Counted from the first letter of the stretch, positions 35,143 to 44,980 are shown. The stretch is DNA of 64,000 nucleotides from Ammoniphilus resinae (GCF_017873965.1 NZ_JAGGKT010000007.1:1-64000); one strand, 5' to 3'. The notes: generated by a model not told the origin, from the letters alone. Numbers and translations: made by a program.

Positions 35143-36093
35143 ATGTTTTGGAAGAAGAAAGTGCAAGAGGAAGTTAGCGCAACATTAGAAGTACAAGAAC
35201 AAACCGAAGATCGTAAAAAGAGGGAGCATCTGGAGGAAGAAATTTATACGTTATACGAACAGATGGGGGCCATTATTCGCCAACATGAATTGGTAAACTA
35301 TCAACATGGAGAATTGGCAGAGATGGCTGATTCACTAAAAAATACAGTCGAACGTATTCAACGGATTAGTACAAACTCCACGCAAGAAGCCTATACGCTT
35401 TCTACAACAGGGGAAAATCTAGATCAGATCTCCACACAGTCTGTGCAGAATTCCTTAGAAGGTGAAAAGGCCTTAAAAAATTTGGATAAAGTGATCGGTC
35501 AATTAAAAGAGGAATCGGAACGAACCGCCTTTTCTATGAATCAACTAGGGGAACGCTCGGAACAAATCACATCGATTGTCAAAGTAATTAGCGATATCGC
35601 CCAACAAACGAATTTATTGGCGTTAAATGCTGCGATTGAAGCGGCAAGGGCGGGGGAACACGGACGAGGTTTTGCAATCGTTGCGGATGAAGTTCGCAAA
35701 TTAGCTGACATGACTAACCGTTCAACAGGTGAAATATCAGGCCTGATCCAAGCCATTCAGCAAGAAGTGAAAGTTGCTCTTGGAAACTCCGAAAAAAATA
35801 CAACCATGATCCAAGAAGCACAGGACACATGCCAGAATGTTTCCGAGAAAATGAATGCCATTGTGCAGGCGTTCGATGAAGCGCGGAAAGAAGTCAGAAC
35901 TGTCGGTGAACACATCGAATCGCAAAAGCGTTATTCCGCGGAAATTCAGGAGCAGATTAATGCATCTTACGAAATTCTTCATTCCGTTCATGAGAAGATT
36001 GTTTCCCATATTAAGGAAGCCTCAATCGTCGACGAAGGCCTCGAAAGGAACTATCAATACTTAGAAAAGCTTTATCAATCGGAAAAAGAGTAA
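35143..36093 (+). CDS. Soluble methyl-accepting chemotaxis protein
   Basis: A 316-aa chemoreceptor-like protein without membrane segments. Residues 1-80 are charged and helical ([20 protein letters not shown]...). The rest is a cytoplasmic signalling coiled coil with the tip [20 protein letters not shown] and the following [12 protein letters not shown]. No known sensor domain is seen, so the input may be a partner protein or a short N-terminal helix bundle. The ATG at 35143 lies about nine bases after AAGGGTGGG; an in-frame ATG at 35122 has no site. Related soluble receptors in Bacillus (YfmS-like) act with membrane receptor arrays. Confidence 0.9.
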   Translation: MFWKKKVQEEVSATLEVQEQTEDRKKREHLEEEIYTLYEQMGAIIRQHELVNYQHGELAEMADSLKNTVERIQRISTNSTQEAYTLSTTGENLDQISTQSVQNSLEGEKALKNLDKVIGQLKEESERTAFSMNQLGERSEQITSIVKVISDIAQQTNLLALNAAIEAARAGEHGRGFAIVADEVRKLADMTNRSTGEISGLIQAIQQEVKVALGNSEKNTTMIQEAQDTCQNVSEKMNAIVQAFDEARKEVRTVGEHIESQKRYSAEIQEQINASYEILHSVHEKIVSHIKEASIVDEGLERNYQYLEKLYQSEKE

Positions 36094-36291
36094 TACATTT
36101 AGAAAAAGGCTGCCCTTTCAAATTAAAAGTACGGAGGGGTCAGCCTTATTATTTTTTTGACAAGTTCTTTAACGGTTCATACTCTCAGAAAATGTAAAAA
36201 AAGGGATGGTTTGTTTATAAATAACAGATAATAAAAGAAACCATTAAGAATGTATGTCCATATTTTACCAAACACCCTTTTAAAAAAACCA

Positions 36292-36319
36292 TTGAAATTT
36301 ATTCGCCAAAATGTATAAT
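36292..36319 (+). promoter_or_regulatory. SigmaA-type promoter of the amino-acid ABC genes
   Basis: TTGAAA and TATAAT are 16 bases apart, about 50 bases before the start codon at 36368. The gap 36094-36291 holds a weak hairpin (near 36104-36153) and AT-rich sequence with no gene. Confidence 0.65.
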
Positions 36320-36367
36320 TACTCATGTTGATTTTTTTATAGACAGCTACAAGGGGGTAACAGAAAA

Positions 36368-37174
36368 ATGAATATCAAAAAACTTTTCATGACCGGTGTG
36401 ATCGCCTTAAGTGTTAGTGCTTTAGTGGGGTGTGGTGCAGCGAAGGATGAGGCACAACAGCCAGGTGCAAGTGATGAAAAAGCGGGTGCTGCAGAGCAAA
36501 CGGTAACGTATAAAGTGGGGACAGAGGCTGGCTTTCCGCCGTTTATGTGGATGGAAGGGACCCAAGTTGTTGGATTTGAAGCAGACCTTCTTAAAGCCAT
36601 TGCAGAGGGCGGCGGCTTCCAAGTGGATTTGCAAAATACAGGTTGGGATCCTCTTTTCAATGGGATTGACACGGGAAAGATTGATCTCGGGATAGCCGCT
36701 ATTACGATTACGGAAAAGCGGAAGGAAACCTATGATTTTTCCGAACCCTATTTTGATGCGAAACAATTGATTCTAGTTCCGAAGGATTCGACAGTAAGCA
36801 AATTGGACGACCTAGAGGGCAAGAAAGTTGGGGTGCAAAGTGCAACAACCGGAGAGGCGGTTGTACAAGATAAATTTGGCAAGACATATGAGGGAATTAA
36901 AGGCTATGATGACATTCCTGCAGCTGTCGATGATTTGCTAAGTGGCCGTTTGGATGCGGTTGTGGCTGATAATGCCGTAGTGAAGAAATATTTGGAGAAA
37001 ATCGGGGATCAAGGATTTAAGCAGATTGATGACCCGTCCTTTGAACTTGAACAATACGGTTTAATTGTTAAAAAGGGAAATCAGGAAGTGTTGGATAAAG
37101 TCAATGCTGGTATAAAGGCTATTAAGGAAAACGGGAAGTATCAAGAGATTTATAATCAATATTTTAGTGAATAA
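36368..37174 (+). CDS. Polar amino-acid ABC transporter substrate-binding lipoprotein
   Basis: A 268-aa lipoprotein with lipobox LVGC (Cys22), an Ala/Glu/Gln linker, and a bacterial extracellular solute-binding family 3 domain: YKVGTEAGFPPFMW, VGFEADLLKAIAEGGG, DLGIAAITITEKRKETYDFSEPY, and VGVQSATTGEAV. These are the substrate clamp elements of glutamine/cystine/polar amino-acid binders. The sequence does not settle the ligand. A permease gene follows after an 85-base gap with a hairpin. Confidence 0.93.
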   Translation: MNIKKLFMTGVIALSVSALVGCGAAKDEAQQPGASDEKAGAAEQTVTYKVGTEAGFPPFMWMEGTQVVGFEADLLKAIAEGGGFQVDLQNTGWDPLFNGIDTGKIDLGIAAITITEKRKETYDFSEPYFDAKQLILVPKDSTVSKLDDLEGKKVGVQSATTGEAVVQDKFGKTYEGIKGYDDIPAAVDDLLSGRLDAVVADNAVVKKYLEKIGDQGFKQIDDPSFELEQYGLIVKKGNQEVLDKVNAGIKAIKENGKYQEIYNQYFSE

Positions 37175-37189
37175 TAATCACATACAATA

Positions 37190-37222
37190 AAGGGTGCACG
37201 GTTTAGGACGTGCACTCTTCTC
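37190..37222 (+). terminator. Hairpin between binding-protein and permease genes
   Basis: GGGTGCACG and CGTGCACTC pair around GTTTAGGA; the following TTCTCGTTG is a weak T tract. It probably reduces permease expression relative to the binding protein. Confidence 0.5.
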
Positions 37223-37259
37223 GTTGTGCATATTTGCAACAAGTCTTTAGGAGGAACCT

Positions 37260-37928
37260 ATGTGGGATTGGTCGGTTGTCTGGGATTATCGGGAATTATT
37301 TGTTAGAGGCTTTTTTAATACGATTTTACTTACATCAACAGGGGTCGCTTTTGGGCTTTTAATTGGGTTGTTTGTAGGGCTTGGGAAAATGTCACGAAAT
37401 TGGTTTGTGCGCATTCTCTCAAGTATTTATATCGATGTGTTTCGTGGAACCCCACTTTTTGTACAGATCCTGCTTATTCACTTTGCTGTTATACCTTCTG
37501 TTTTTGAAGCGTTAAATATGGATATCCCCCCCGCCATCTTTTCGGGCTTTGTCGCCCTCTCTTTAAATTCGGGGGCTTATATCGCGGAGATTTTCCGTGC
37601 GGGGATTCAATCGATTGACCAAGGACAAATGGAAGCGGCACGGTCTCTTGGGATGAATCATAAACAAGCGATGTACCACGTCATTATTCCCCAGGCTTTC
37701 AAACGGATTTTGCCGCCATTAGGAAATGAGTTTATCGCCTTGTTAAAAGACTCATCATTGCTTGCCGTCATTGCAGTGAACGAATTGGCCTATGCCGGAT
37801 TTACGACAGCCAAAAGCACCTTTGTAAGATTTCCGCCATACCTGTCCATCGCTGTCTTATATTTATTCCTAACCCTGATTTTTTCTCAGGTCGTATTCTG
37901 GTTGGAACGTCGATATAAAACGGATTAG
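37260..37928 (+). CDS. Polar amino-acid ABC transporter permease (HisM/GlnP type)
   Basis: A 222-aa inner-membrane permease with about five helices. The family signature is visible from VFRGTPLFVQILLIHFA through the EAA coupling loop, GQMEAARSLGMNHKQAMYHVIIPQAFK, to PPLGNEFIALLKDSSL. AGGAGG precedes the ATG. No ATPase gene follows, which is unusual because this family nearly always has one next to it. It must borrow an ATPase encoded elsewhere, or one has been lost here. Confidence 0.93.
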   Translation: MWDWSVVWDYRELFVRGFFNTILLTSTGVAFGLLIGLFVGLGKMSRNWFVRILSSIYIDVFRGTPLFVQILLIHFAVIPSVFEALNMDIPPAIFSGFVALSLNSGAYIAEIFRAGIQSIDQGQMEAARSLGMNHKQAMYHVIIPQAFKRILPPLGNEFIALLKDSSLLAVIAVNELAYAGFTTAKSTFVRFPPYLSIAVLYLFLTLIFSQVVFWLERRYKTD

Positions 37929-37934
37929 TTTGGT

Positions 37935-37963
37935 TTGACAGTTCATGGGAAAAGTGGTATCGT
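37935..37963 (+). promoter_or_regulatory. SigmaA-type promoter of the cold-shock gene
   Basis: TTGACA and TATCGT with a 17-base spacer, followed by a leader of about 55 bases containing the GCGAG/CTCGC-like hairpin (AGCGAGCT...CGCTAG), a common feature of csp leaders. Confidence 0.65.
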
Positions 37964-38022
37964 TTAATTAGCGAGCTAAAAAAATTTTCGCTAGTTTACC
38001 TTGAAAGGACTGTATACGTAAC

Positions 38023-38220
38023 ATGCAAGGAAAAGTAAAATGGTTTAATGCAGAAAAAGGTTTTGGATTTATTGAGAGAGAGGATGGAGACGACGTATTC
38101 GTACACTTCTCCGCAATTCAAGGCGACGGTTTCAAAACCCTTGAAGAAGGACAAGCAGTTGAATTCGAAATCGTTCAAGGTGCACGTGGACCTCAAGCGG
38201 CTAATGTCGTTAAGCTATAA
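38023..38220 (+). CDS. Cold-shock protein
   Basis: A 65-aa single cold-shock domain. The RNA-binding motifs are present as KGFGFIE (RNP1) and VFVHF (RNP2), and the start MQGKVKWFN is typical. It acts as an RNA chaperone that melts secondary structure, most needed after temperature drop. Its own promoter and terminator make it a single-gene unit. It belongs to the CspA/CspB/CspD group; I cannot choose between these. Confidence 0.96.
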   Translation: MQGKVKWFNAEKGFGFIEREDGDDVFVHFSAIQGDGFKTLEEGQAVEFEIVQGARGPQAANVVKL

Positions 38221-38233
38221 ATTATAAAAATAC

Positions 38234-38272
38234 AAAAGCCTCTGGTGAAATTTTCACCGGCGGCTTTTTTTT
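38234..38272 (+). terminator. Intrinsic terminator of the cold-shock gene
   Basis: AAGCC...CTGGTGAAA pairs with TTTCACCGG...GGCTT and is followed by eight T. Confidence 0.88.
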
Positions 38273-38295
38273 GTTCACAAATATTTCAACGAAAC

Positions 38296-38322
38296 AGGAT
38301 ATTTTTAGGGATTATGTGGAAG
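38296..38322 (+). promoter_or_regulatory. Possible sigmaH-type promoter of hpf
   Basis: AGGATATT followed after 12 bases by GTGGAAG resembles the sigmaH consensus (AGGAnnT, RnnGAAT). The B. subtilis homologue is under sigmaH and sigmaB, so a stationary-phase promoter is expected here. The match is incomplete. Confidence 0.35.
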
Positions 38323-38373
38323 GATTTTGATGTAGTATAGAGAAGTAGTTATTATCGAAAGGAGGAGTTCACG

Positions 38374-38928
38374 ATGAGATACAGCATTCGTGGAGAAAAC
38401 ATTGAAGTAACACCAGCCTTAAGAGAATATGTAGAGAAAAAGGTAGGGCGTTTAGAGAAGTATTTTGATGATCTTTCTCCTTCTACTGAAGCGCATGTCA
38501 CCTTGAGTGTGCTGAAAGATGAACATACAATCGAGGTAACCATTCCTATGCCTGGGGTGATCTTGCGTGCTGAAGACACCCACACAGATATGTATGCTGC
38601 AACCGATTTGGTTGTTGAAAAATTGGAAAGACAAATTCGTAAACACAAGACCAAAGTGAACCGCAAATTCCGTCAAGAAGGCAGTCTAAAAACATTGTTT
38701 GCTGAGAATTTGCCAGGTGGAGCGGCTGATGAAGAAGAGCCAAACATCGATATCGTTCGTAATAAGCGTTTTGTCTTGAAGCCGATGGATGCAGAAGAAG
38801 CCGTACTGCAAATGGACATGCTTGGTCATAATTTCTTCGTCTTTACTAACGCTGAGAGCGATCAAATTGGGGTTGTTTATAGACGCCGCGATGGTCGGTA
38901 TGGATTGATTGAACCAGAATTTGAATAG
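38374..38928 (+). CDS. hpf: Ribosome hibernation promoting factor, long form
   Basis: A 184-aa long-form HPF. Residues 1-100 are the S30AE domain (MRYSIRGENIEVTPALREYVEKK ...), which blocks the ribosomal tRNA channel. After an acidic linker comes the C-terminal dimerisation domain (about 125-184; RNKRFVLKPMDAEEAVLQMDMLGHNFFVF ...), which joins two 70S ribosomes into 100S dimers. AAAGGAGGAG precedes the ATG. It sits upstream of secA as in B. subtilis (yvyD-secA-prfB). Confidence 0.97.
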   Translation: MRYSIRGENIEVTPALREYVEKKVGRLEKYFDDLSPSTEAHVTLSVLKDEHTIEVTIPMPGVILRAEDTHTDMYAATDLVVEKLERQIRKHKTKVNRKFRQEGSLKTLFAENLPGGAADEEEPNIDIVRNKRFVLKPMDAEEAVLQMDMLGHNFFVFTNAESDQIGVVYRRRDGRYGLIEPEFE

Positions 38929-38940
38929 AAACATAATCGA

Positions 38941-38976
38941 AAAGCGCCTCTTCCAGGAAGGAAGGGGCGTTTTTAA
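38941..38976 (+). terminator. Intrinsic terminator of hpf
   Basis: GCGCCTCTTCC and GGAAGGGGCGT pair around AGGAA, followed by TTTTT. Confidence 0.85.
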
Positions 38977-39151
38977 GTCCATTTGAAACTTTCCTGCTTC
39001 TTTTTTCGTAAATACATAATAAACCAAGTATCATTTCTTGTTTTGAGTCAATAGTTGAAGTAAAATATTATTTTAGAAAATGTTTTTTATGTACGATAAT
39101 AGGTGAAAGCTGCCAGGAGTAGCTTTTTACATTGGAAGGAGTTCTCTCTCT

Positions 39152-41650
39152 ATGCTTGGAATGGTGAAAAAGATCTTTGGATCTTCGGACGAAAGAGAGT
39201 TAAAAAAATATTATAAAAAGGTAGCAATCATAAACAACTTAGAACCTGAAATAGAAAAGCTGTCTGATGAACAACTTCAGGCAAAGACGATAGAATTTAG
39301 GGAACGCTTGGCAAATGGAGAAACACTCGATGACATTCTTCCAGAAGCCTATGCGGTGGTTCGCGAGGCTTCCAAGCGTGTTCTTGGCATGCGTCATTAT
39401 GATGTCCAATTGATCGGTGGGATGGTTCTGCATGATGGACGAATCGCCGAAATGAAAACGGGGGAAGGGAAAACCCTCGTTTCGACCCTGCCGGTTTATC
39501 TAAATGGTCTAGCTGGTAAAGGGGTCCACGTCATTACGGTAAACGAGTATTTGGCTGCTCGTGACTGTGAGGAAATGGGACGGCTTCATCAATGGCTTGG
39601 CTTAACGGTTGGTTTGAATAAGTCTGGGATGGAACCAGATGCGAAGCGTGAAGCTTACAGCTGTGATATCACCTATGGTACGAATAACGAGTTTGGCTTT
39701 GATTACCTGCGGGATAATATGGTTCTGTACAAGGAACATATGGTTCAGCGTCCGTTGCATTATGCGATTGTCGACGAAGTAGACTCTAACTTGATCGATG
39801 AAGCGAGGACCCCTTTAATTATTTCTGGTCAGGCACAGAAATCAACAGATCTCTATTTTATTGCCGCCCGCGTCGTCAAGATGCTGAAAGAGGAAGAGCA
39901 TTTTACGATTGATGAAAAGACTCGTTCGATTTCACTTACGGATGAAGGGGTCAGTCGAATCGAGAAGATGTTCAACATCGATAATTTATACGATACAAAC
40001 CATATTACGCTAAATCACCACATCCAAAATGCGCTGCGTGCCGAGTTTATTATGAAGCTGGACGTTGATTATGTGGTGCAGGAAGGCGAAATTATTATTG
40101 TCGACGAATTTACCGGACGGTTGATGCAAGGTCGCCGTTATAGCGATGGGCTTCACCAAGCCATCGAAGCTAAGGAAGGTCTAAAGGTGCAAAATGAAAG
40201 TATGACCTTGGCAACAATTACCTTGCAAAACTACTTCCGGATGTATGAAAAATTGTCAGGAATGACAGGGACAGCAAAAACAGAGGAAGAAGAATTTAAG
40301 AAAATTTATGGGATGGATGTTGTCGTTATTCCAACCAACAGACCGATTGCAAGGATTGATTTGCCAGACATGATTTATAAGTCTGAGGCAGGCAAATATC
40401 GTGCAGTAGTAAATGAAATCGTTGAGCGGCATAAGAATGGACAGCCAATTCTTGTAGGTACAGTTTCTATCGAAAAATCGGAGTTGATCTCTGATATGCT
40501 GAAACGAAAAGGCGTCCGTCATACCGTTCTTAATGCAAAGCAGCACGCCAAGGAAGCAGATATCGTTGCACATGCCGGGCAAAAAGGGGCTGTAACAATT
40601 GCCACCAATATGGCTGGTCGTGGTACCGACATTAAACTCGGCGAAGGCGTGATGGAAGCTGGCGGCTTGCACATTATTGGTACCGAACGCCATGAGAGCA
40701 GGCGGATTGATAACCAGCTGCGCGGTCGTGCCGGACGTCAAGGGGACCCAGGATCCTCGCAATTTTATCTTTCCATGCAGGATGAATTGATGCGCCGCTT
40801 TGGCTCGGAGAATATTATGAATATGATGGATCGCCTCGGGATGGAAGAAGACCAGCCAATCGAGAGTCGCATGGTTTCAAAGGCGATTGAATCCGCACAG
40901 AAACGCGTGGAAGGGAATAACTTTGATGTACGTCGGGTCGTTCTTCAATATGATGATGTCATGAATCAACAGCGTACCGTGATCTACAAGCAGCGGATGG
41001 AAGTGCTCGAGAGCGAAGACCTGCGTGAGATTGTGATCAATATGATTCTTTCCCATGCCGATCGTTTGGTTGAGATGTTCTGTCCAGACAGCGAAGTGCC
41101 GGAAGAATGGAACCTCGAAGGCTTAGTTGAGCAGGCGAAAGCAACCTTCTTGATCGAAGGCTATCTAACCGAGAAGGATTTGAAAGGTAAGGAAGCTGAA
41201 GAAATTACGGAGCTGATGCATCAGGTAATCGAAAAGCAGTATCAGGAACGCGAAGATCTGATCGGTGCCGAACATATGCGGGAATTTGAAAAAGTGGTCG
41301 TGCTGCGTTCGGTTGATAGTAAGTGGTTAGACCATATCGATGCGATGGATCAGTTGCGCCAAGGGATTCACTTGCGTGCCTATGGTCAGACCGATCCGCT
41401 TCGTGAATACCAGTTTGAAGGATTTGAGATGTTTAATGATATGGTGGCTCGGATTGAAGAAGAGGTTGCTACCTACATCATGAAGGCGGAAGTATCCGTG
41501 AACAACCTTGAACGTAAAGAAGTGGCGAAAGGGCAAGCAGTAAATCCAAATGAGCCGCCGAAACCTGCTCGAAACGATGATAAAGTTGGCCGCAATGATC
41601 CGTGTCCGTGTGGAAGCGGAAAAAAATATAAAAACTGCCACGGAGAGTGA
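39152..41650 (+). CDS. secA: Preprotein translocase ATPase SecA
   Basis: An 832-aa SecA motor that drives proteins through SecYEG. Walker A lies in [10 protein letters not shown] (about 103) and the DEAD-type motif is [20 protein letters not shown]. The family hallmark [10 protein letters not shown] and the second-lobe [12 protein letters not shown] and [13 protein letters not shown] are present. The end is the zinc-binding tail [14 protein letters not shown], which binds SecB or membrane lipid in other species. Length is normal. GGAAGGAG lies upstream of the ATG. It is followed after five bases by prfB, as in Bacillus. Confidence 0.98.
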   Translation: MLGMVKKIFGSSDERELKKYYKKVAIINNLEPEIEKLSDEQLQAKTIEFRERLANGETLDDILPEAYAVVREASKRVLGMRHYDVQLIGGMVLHDGRIAEMKTGEGKTLVSTLPVYLNGLAGKGVHVITVNEYLAARDCEEMGRLHQWLGLTVGLNKSGMEPDAKREAYSCDITYGTNNEFGFDYLRDNMVLYKEHMVQRPLHYAIVDEVDSNLIDEARTPLIISGQAQKSTDLYFIAARVVKMLKEEEHFTIDEKTRSISLTDEGVSRIEKMFNIDNLYDTNHITLNHHIQNALRAEFIMKLDVDYVVQEGEIIIVDEFTGRLMQGRRYSDGLHQAIEAKEGLKVQNESMTLATITLQNYFRMYEKLSGMTGTAKTEEEEFKKIYGMDVVVIPTNRPIARIDLPDMIYKSEAGKYRAVVNEIVERHKNGQPILVGTVSIEKSELISDMLKRKGVRHTVLNAKQHAKEADIVAHAGQKGAVTIATNMAGRGTDIKLGEGVMEAGGLHIIGTERHESRRIDNQLRGRAGRQGDPGSSQFYLSMQDELMRRFGSENIMNMMDRLGMEEDQPIESRMVSKAIESAQKRVEGNNFDVRRVVLQYDDVMNQQRTVIYKQRMEVLESEDLREIVINMILSHADRLVEMFCPDSEVPEEWNLEGLVEQAKATFLIEGYLTEKDLKGKEAEEITELMHQVIEKQYQEREDLIGAEHMREFEKVVVLRSVDSKWLDHIDAMDQLRQGIHLRAYGQTDPLREYQFEGFEMFNDMVARIEEEVATYIMKAEVSVNNLERKEVAKGQAVNPNEPPKPARNDDKVGRNDPCPCGSGKKYKNCHGE

Positions 41651-41655
41651 TGCGA

Positions 41656-42757
41656 ATGGAAATCTCAGAAATCAGGCAAGAACTAACCAGCATTGCCAAA
41701 AAACTAGGTGAATTTAGGGGGTCTCTTTGACCTCGATGTGAAAATTCGCCGGATTGCCGAGTTAGAGGACAAAATGGCTGCTCCCGGCTTTTGGGATGAC
41801 AATGATCAGGCCCAGAAGGTGATTAATGAAGTCAATGTCTTAAAAGATTCGGTTACACGGATTCAAGAATTAGAGGCTAGCCTGGAGGAACAGCAGTTGA
41901 TGCTCGAATTGATCATGGAGGAGAAGGATGAATCCCTTCTTCCTGATCTCGAGCGCAGTGTGAAAGCATTAAGTAAGGAAATGGATGACTTCGAACTGCA
42001 ATTGCTCTTGAGTGAACCTTATGATAAAAGCAACGCGATTCTCGAGCTCCATCCCGGTGCTGGTGGGACAGAATCACAGGACTGGGCAGAGATGCTCTTG
42101 CGGATGTACACCCGTTGGGCAGAGCATAGAGGATTCAAGGTGGAAACCATGGATTACCTTCCAGGTGATGAGGCTGGGGTAAAAAGTGTGACACTGCTGA
42201 TTAAAGGGTACAATGCCTACGGGTACTTGAAAGCGGAAAAAGGGGTTCATCGCTTGGTGCGAATTTCTCCTTTTGATTCCTCAGGTCGCCGCCATACCTC
42301 CTTTGTATCCTGCAGTGTTGTTCCGGATATTGAGGATGATGTCGATATTGAAATCCGTACCGAAGATTTGAAAATCGATACCTATCGAGCTAGCGGGGCC
42401 GGTGGACAGCATATCAATACGACGGATTCCGCCGTCCGCATCACCCATATTCCAACGGGGGTTGTTGTCACCTGCCAATCTGAACGCTCACAGATTAAAA
42501 ATCGCGAGCAGGCGATGAAAATTCTTAAGGGTCGTTTATATGAGAAAAAGATTGAAGAGCAGGAAGCTGAGCTAGCCAAAATCCGCGGGGAACAAAAGGA
42601 GATTGGTTGGGGAAGCCAAATCCGTTCCTATGTCTTCCACCCATACAGCATGGTCAAAGATCATCGTACAGCGGAAGAAACCGGAAATATTCAAGCGGTC
42701 ATGGATGGCGAAATCGATAATTTTATACACGCTTATTTGCGGCACCAGATGAACTGA
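41656..42757 (+). CDS. prfB: Peptide chain release factor 2, with programmed +1 frameshift
   Basis: RF2 terminates translation at UGA and UAA. The gene starts at ATG 41656 (after GGAGAGTGA) and encodes 24 residues, ending at an in-frame TGA at 41728-41730. After skipping one T the reading continues as [15 protein letters not shown] to 42757, giving 366 residues, the usual RF2 length. The shift site is the classical AGGGGG-TCT-CTT-TGA-C. The stop-recognition motif SPF (in RISPFDSSG) and the catalytic GGQ (in [15 protein letters not shown]) are intact. The frameshift makes RF2 autoregulate: low RF2 favours slipping and more RF2. Confidence 0.98.
41717..41731 (+). promoter_or_regulatory. RF2 programmed frameshift site
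   Basis: AGGGGGTCTCTTTGA combines an internal Shine-Dalgarno-like AGGGGG, the slippery CTT codon and the UGA stop followed by C, matching the known RF2 recoding signal. Confidence 0.97.
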
Positions 42758-42797
42758 TTTGCTTACATGCGGACATTGGTTAAGCAGGTCAAAAAAT

Positions 42798-42838
42798 AAA
42801 AGCCTAATAGCAGGAGGAAATCCTGTTATTAGGCTTTT
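42798..42838 (+). terminator. Intrinsic terminator of secA-prfB
   Basis: AAAAGCCTAATA...CAGGA and TCCTG...TATTAGGCTTTT form a long stem with a GGAAA loop. Confidence 0.9.
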
Positions 42839-42910
42839 CTAGTTGAAAGATGACCCGATTAACCGATTGTCTAATCGATTAAAGTCAATTTTCGTTTAAC
42901 ATTTTTCCTA

Positions 42911-43909
42911 CTATTGCTTCTCAACCGCTACATCTTCTTCATTGATTGCTTCATCTTGATTTACAGCTTCATCTTGATTTATAGCTGTTTCTTCTTCAAG
43001 CACGATAGCCGTTTGTGTTTTGGCTTCCCATAATACTTTGGCATTTAAGCTTTGGCTGAGGAAGCGAAGAGGGATTAAGGTTCTGCCCTTCTTAGCTTTT
43101 GCTGGGACATCCAACAGGACAATTTGATTGTTCACTTTAGCTGTTTTGCTATCGATTGTGAGAACGACGGAAACGTCCCCTTTTGTCACTGTAACGGTTT
43201 TAAGTTCTGCATCATACTTGACTTCTGCATCTAATGCTTCCGCTAAGGCACGGAATGGAAGTAAAACACGGTTCTCTTCGATCACAGGCTGGACATCCAT
43301 CTCAGGTTCTTCTCCGTTTACAAAGGTAAGGACGCCTTTTTTGCCCATTTTCTTCAGAATTGTAGCCAATTCTTCATATTCTGCAAGAACTTCTTCGTCA
43401 GTAGCTTCGTCGCTTATTTTTTTCACATAAGTCTTTTGCACATCTAATTGACCCTGCAGGTTATCTAGACCAGCATAAAGTTCTTTCAAGGCATCTGCTG
43501 CTTTTTCTGCTTCCTCACCTTCTAAATCCTCAAGCTCCTCTAAAAGAGGGGCTACCGCATCCAACTGTGCTCGGAGGGCTTCTGCACGGTTGTTGATGGC
43601 TCCTTCTTTGCCTTGCCTTGCAGAATCCGGAACAGTTTGGGTATCAAATTTGGCTAAACTAGCTTCAATCTTTTCTAGTTTTTTAGTAAAATTTCCGAGG
43701 GTGACTTCTTCGTCTATGGTTACTTCCACATCCGCATCCGTTTCTGCAGTTACTTCTGTTTCTTCATCACTGCTCGTAACAGAGGCTTCGGTAGAGGATT
43801 CCACTTTCGTTTTATTTTTAGCATGATCGGGTTGGTCGGCAAATGCTGACTGTGACATTAATAAACTCGCTGCTAATACACCAAATGTTACTTTTCTCCA
43901 ATTTTTCAT
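42911..43909 (-). CDS. Secreted stalk-domain protein (copper amine oxidase N-terminal-like)
   Basis: A 332-aa secreted protein: signal peptide (1-24, ending AFA), a Thr/Glu/Ser-rich linker (about 30-70), a helical region of about 100 residues (LEKIEASLAKFDTQT ... EEVLAEYEELATILKKMG), and a C-terminal stalk domain (about 215-305) with two strands of the type NRVLLPFRALAEALDAEV and GRTLIPLRFLSQSLNAKV. The last 25 residues are a NQDEA repeat (INQDEAVNQDEAINEED). It probably stands on the cell wall; function unknown. AAAGGAG precedes the ATG. It shares the stalk domain with the protein at 22475-23461 but not the acidic repeats. Confidence 0.85.
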   Translation of the reverse strand: MKNWRKVTFGVLAASLLMSQSAFADQPDHAKNKTKVESSTEASVTSSDEETEVTAETDADVEVTIDEEVTLGNFTKKLEKIEASLAKFDTQTVPDSARQGKEGAINNRAEALRAQLDAVAPLLEELEDLEGEEAEKAADALKELYAGLDNLQGQLDVQKTYVKKISDEATDEEVLAEYEELATILKKMGKKGVLTFVNGEEPEMDVQPVIEENRVLLPFRALAEALDAEVKYDAELKTVTVTKGDVSVVLTIDSKTAKVNNQIVLLDVPAKAKKGRTLIPLRFLSQSLNAKVLWEAKTQTAIVLEEETAINQDEAVNQDEAINEEDVAVEKQ

Positions 43910-44062
43910 GTTCGTTACTCCTTTATTTATGTATTGTGGCTTGTAATATTAAATGTTTTCGTAAAAGATTATGTTTTTTGGGGGGAAAAAGAAATTTTTG
44001 GAGAATCATGGCATATGCAGGGGTAAAATAATCTTATCGATAAGATTGCAGAGGAAAAGAAT

Positions 44063-44893
44063 ATGAAAACTATTTATGATTATTTGTTATTAGGTTTGGG
44101 TTCATTTATTATCGCTGTCACCTTCAATTTGTTTCTGAATGCCTTTGATATTGCCTCAGGTGGAGTCAGTGGGATTAGTATTATCCTTCAAGATTTATTT
44201 GGCTGGCGTCCGGCTTTTACCCAATGGGGGGTTAATATTTTGTTGATCGGACTGGGGTTTCTTTTGCTTGGCAAACAGTTCGGGATGAAAACGATCATCG
44301 GCACACTGATTTTGCCTTTGTTTGTGTTTCTTACTGAGGATTGGCAAACGATTACTTCCAACCCTTTGTTAGCTGCATTGTATGGCGGTGTCGGAGTAGG
44401 ATTGGGAATTGGGCTGGTTTTCCGAGCGAATGCTTCTACAGGTGGTACGGATTTGGTTGCCCAAATCATACATAAATACAGCGGTTTTACTCTTGGGATC
44501 GCTGTTCTATTAATTGATGGTCTAGTCGTGTTTTCTGCTGCCATCGTGTTTGGACCAGAAAAAGCTTTGTATGCCTTGGTTGCCCTTTTTGTTACGGGAA
44601 AGACGGTGGATGTGGTGCAAATTGGACTTGGAGTCTCTAAAATTGGATTTATCATTTCAGAAAAACAAGAAGAGATTCGAACGGCCATTCTATATGATCT
44701 GGATCGGGGTGTCACCAAGATTCCCGGTTATGGAGGATACACTGAAAAGGAGCGTCCTGTCTTGATGTGCGTCGTTTCCCAGCGGGAAATCAGCCGTTTG
44801 AAAAATGTGGTCCGCGAGATTGATCCAAAGGCCTTTGTCATCGTAGCGGACGCCCATGAGGTGTTGGGGGAAGGGTTTAAAAGGAGCGTGTAA
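44063..44893 (+). CDS. YitT family membrane protein
   Basis: A 276-aa protein with five or six membrane helices in the first 190 residues (LLLGLGSFIIAVTFNLFL ..., NILLIGLGFLLLGKQFGMKTI, FRANASTGGTDLVAQI) and a C-terminal cytoplasmic DUF2179 domain (about 205-276) with GYTEKERPVLMCVVSQREISRL. The family is widespread in Firmicutes. Its substrate is not settled. It is convergent with the transketolase gene and shares the following terminator. Confidence 0.92.
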   Translation: MKTIYDYLLLGLGSFIIAVTFNLFLNAFDIASGGVSGISIILQDLFGWRPAFTQWGVNILLIGLGFLLLGKQFGMKTIIGTLILPLFVFLTEDWQTITSNPLLAALYGGVGVGLGIGLVFRANASTGGTDLVAQIIHKYSGFTLGIAVLLIDGLVVFSAAIVFGPEKALYALVALFVTGKTVDVVQIGLGVSKIGFIISEKQEEIRTAILYDLDRGVTKIPGYGGYTEKERPVLMCVVSQREISRLKNVVREIDPKAFVIVADAHEVLGEGFKRSV

Positions 44894-44980
44894 CGATTGT
44901 GGCAGGGTGATGGAGATGTATTTTTTGTCCCTTTGGGCACTCTCCCTTTTTCTCAGTATGGTAGGTAGTGGCTAAACAAG

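Noticed and set aside
36100-36367. T-box leader before the amino-acid ABC genes
   Set aside because: No GGGTGGNACCGCG antiterminator sequence and no specifier-loop motif were found.
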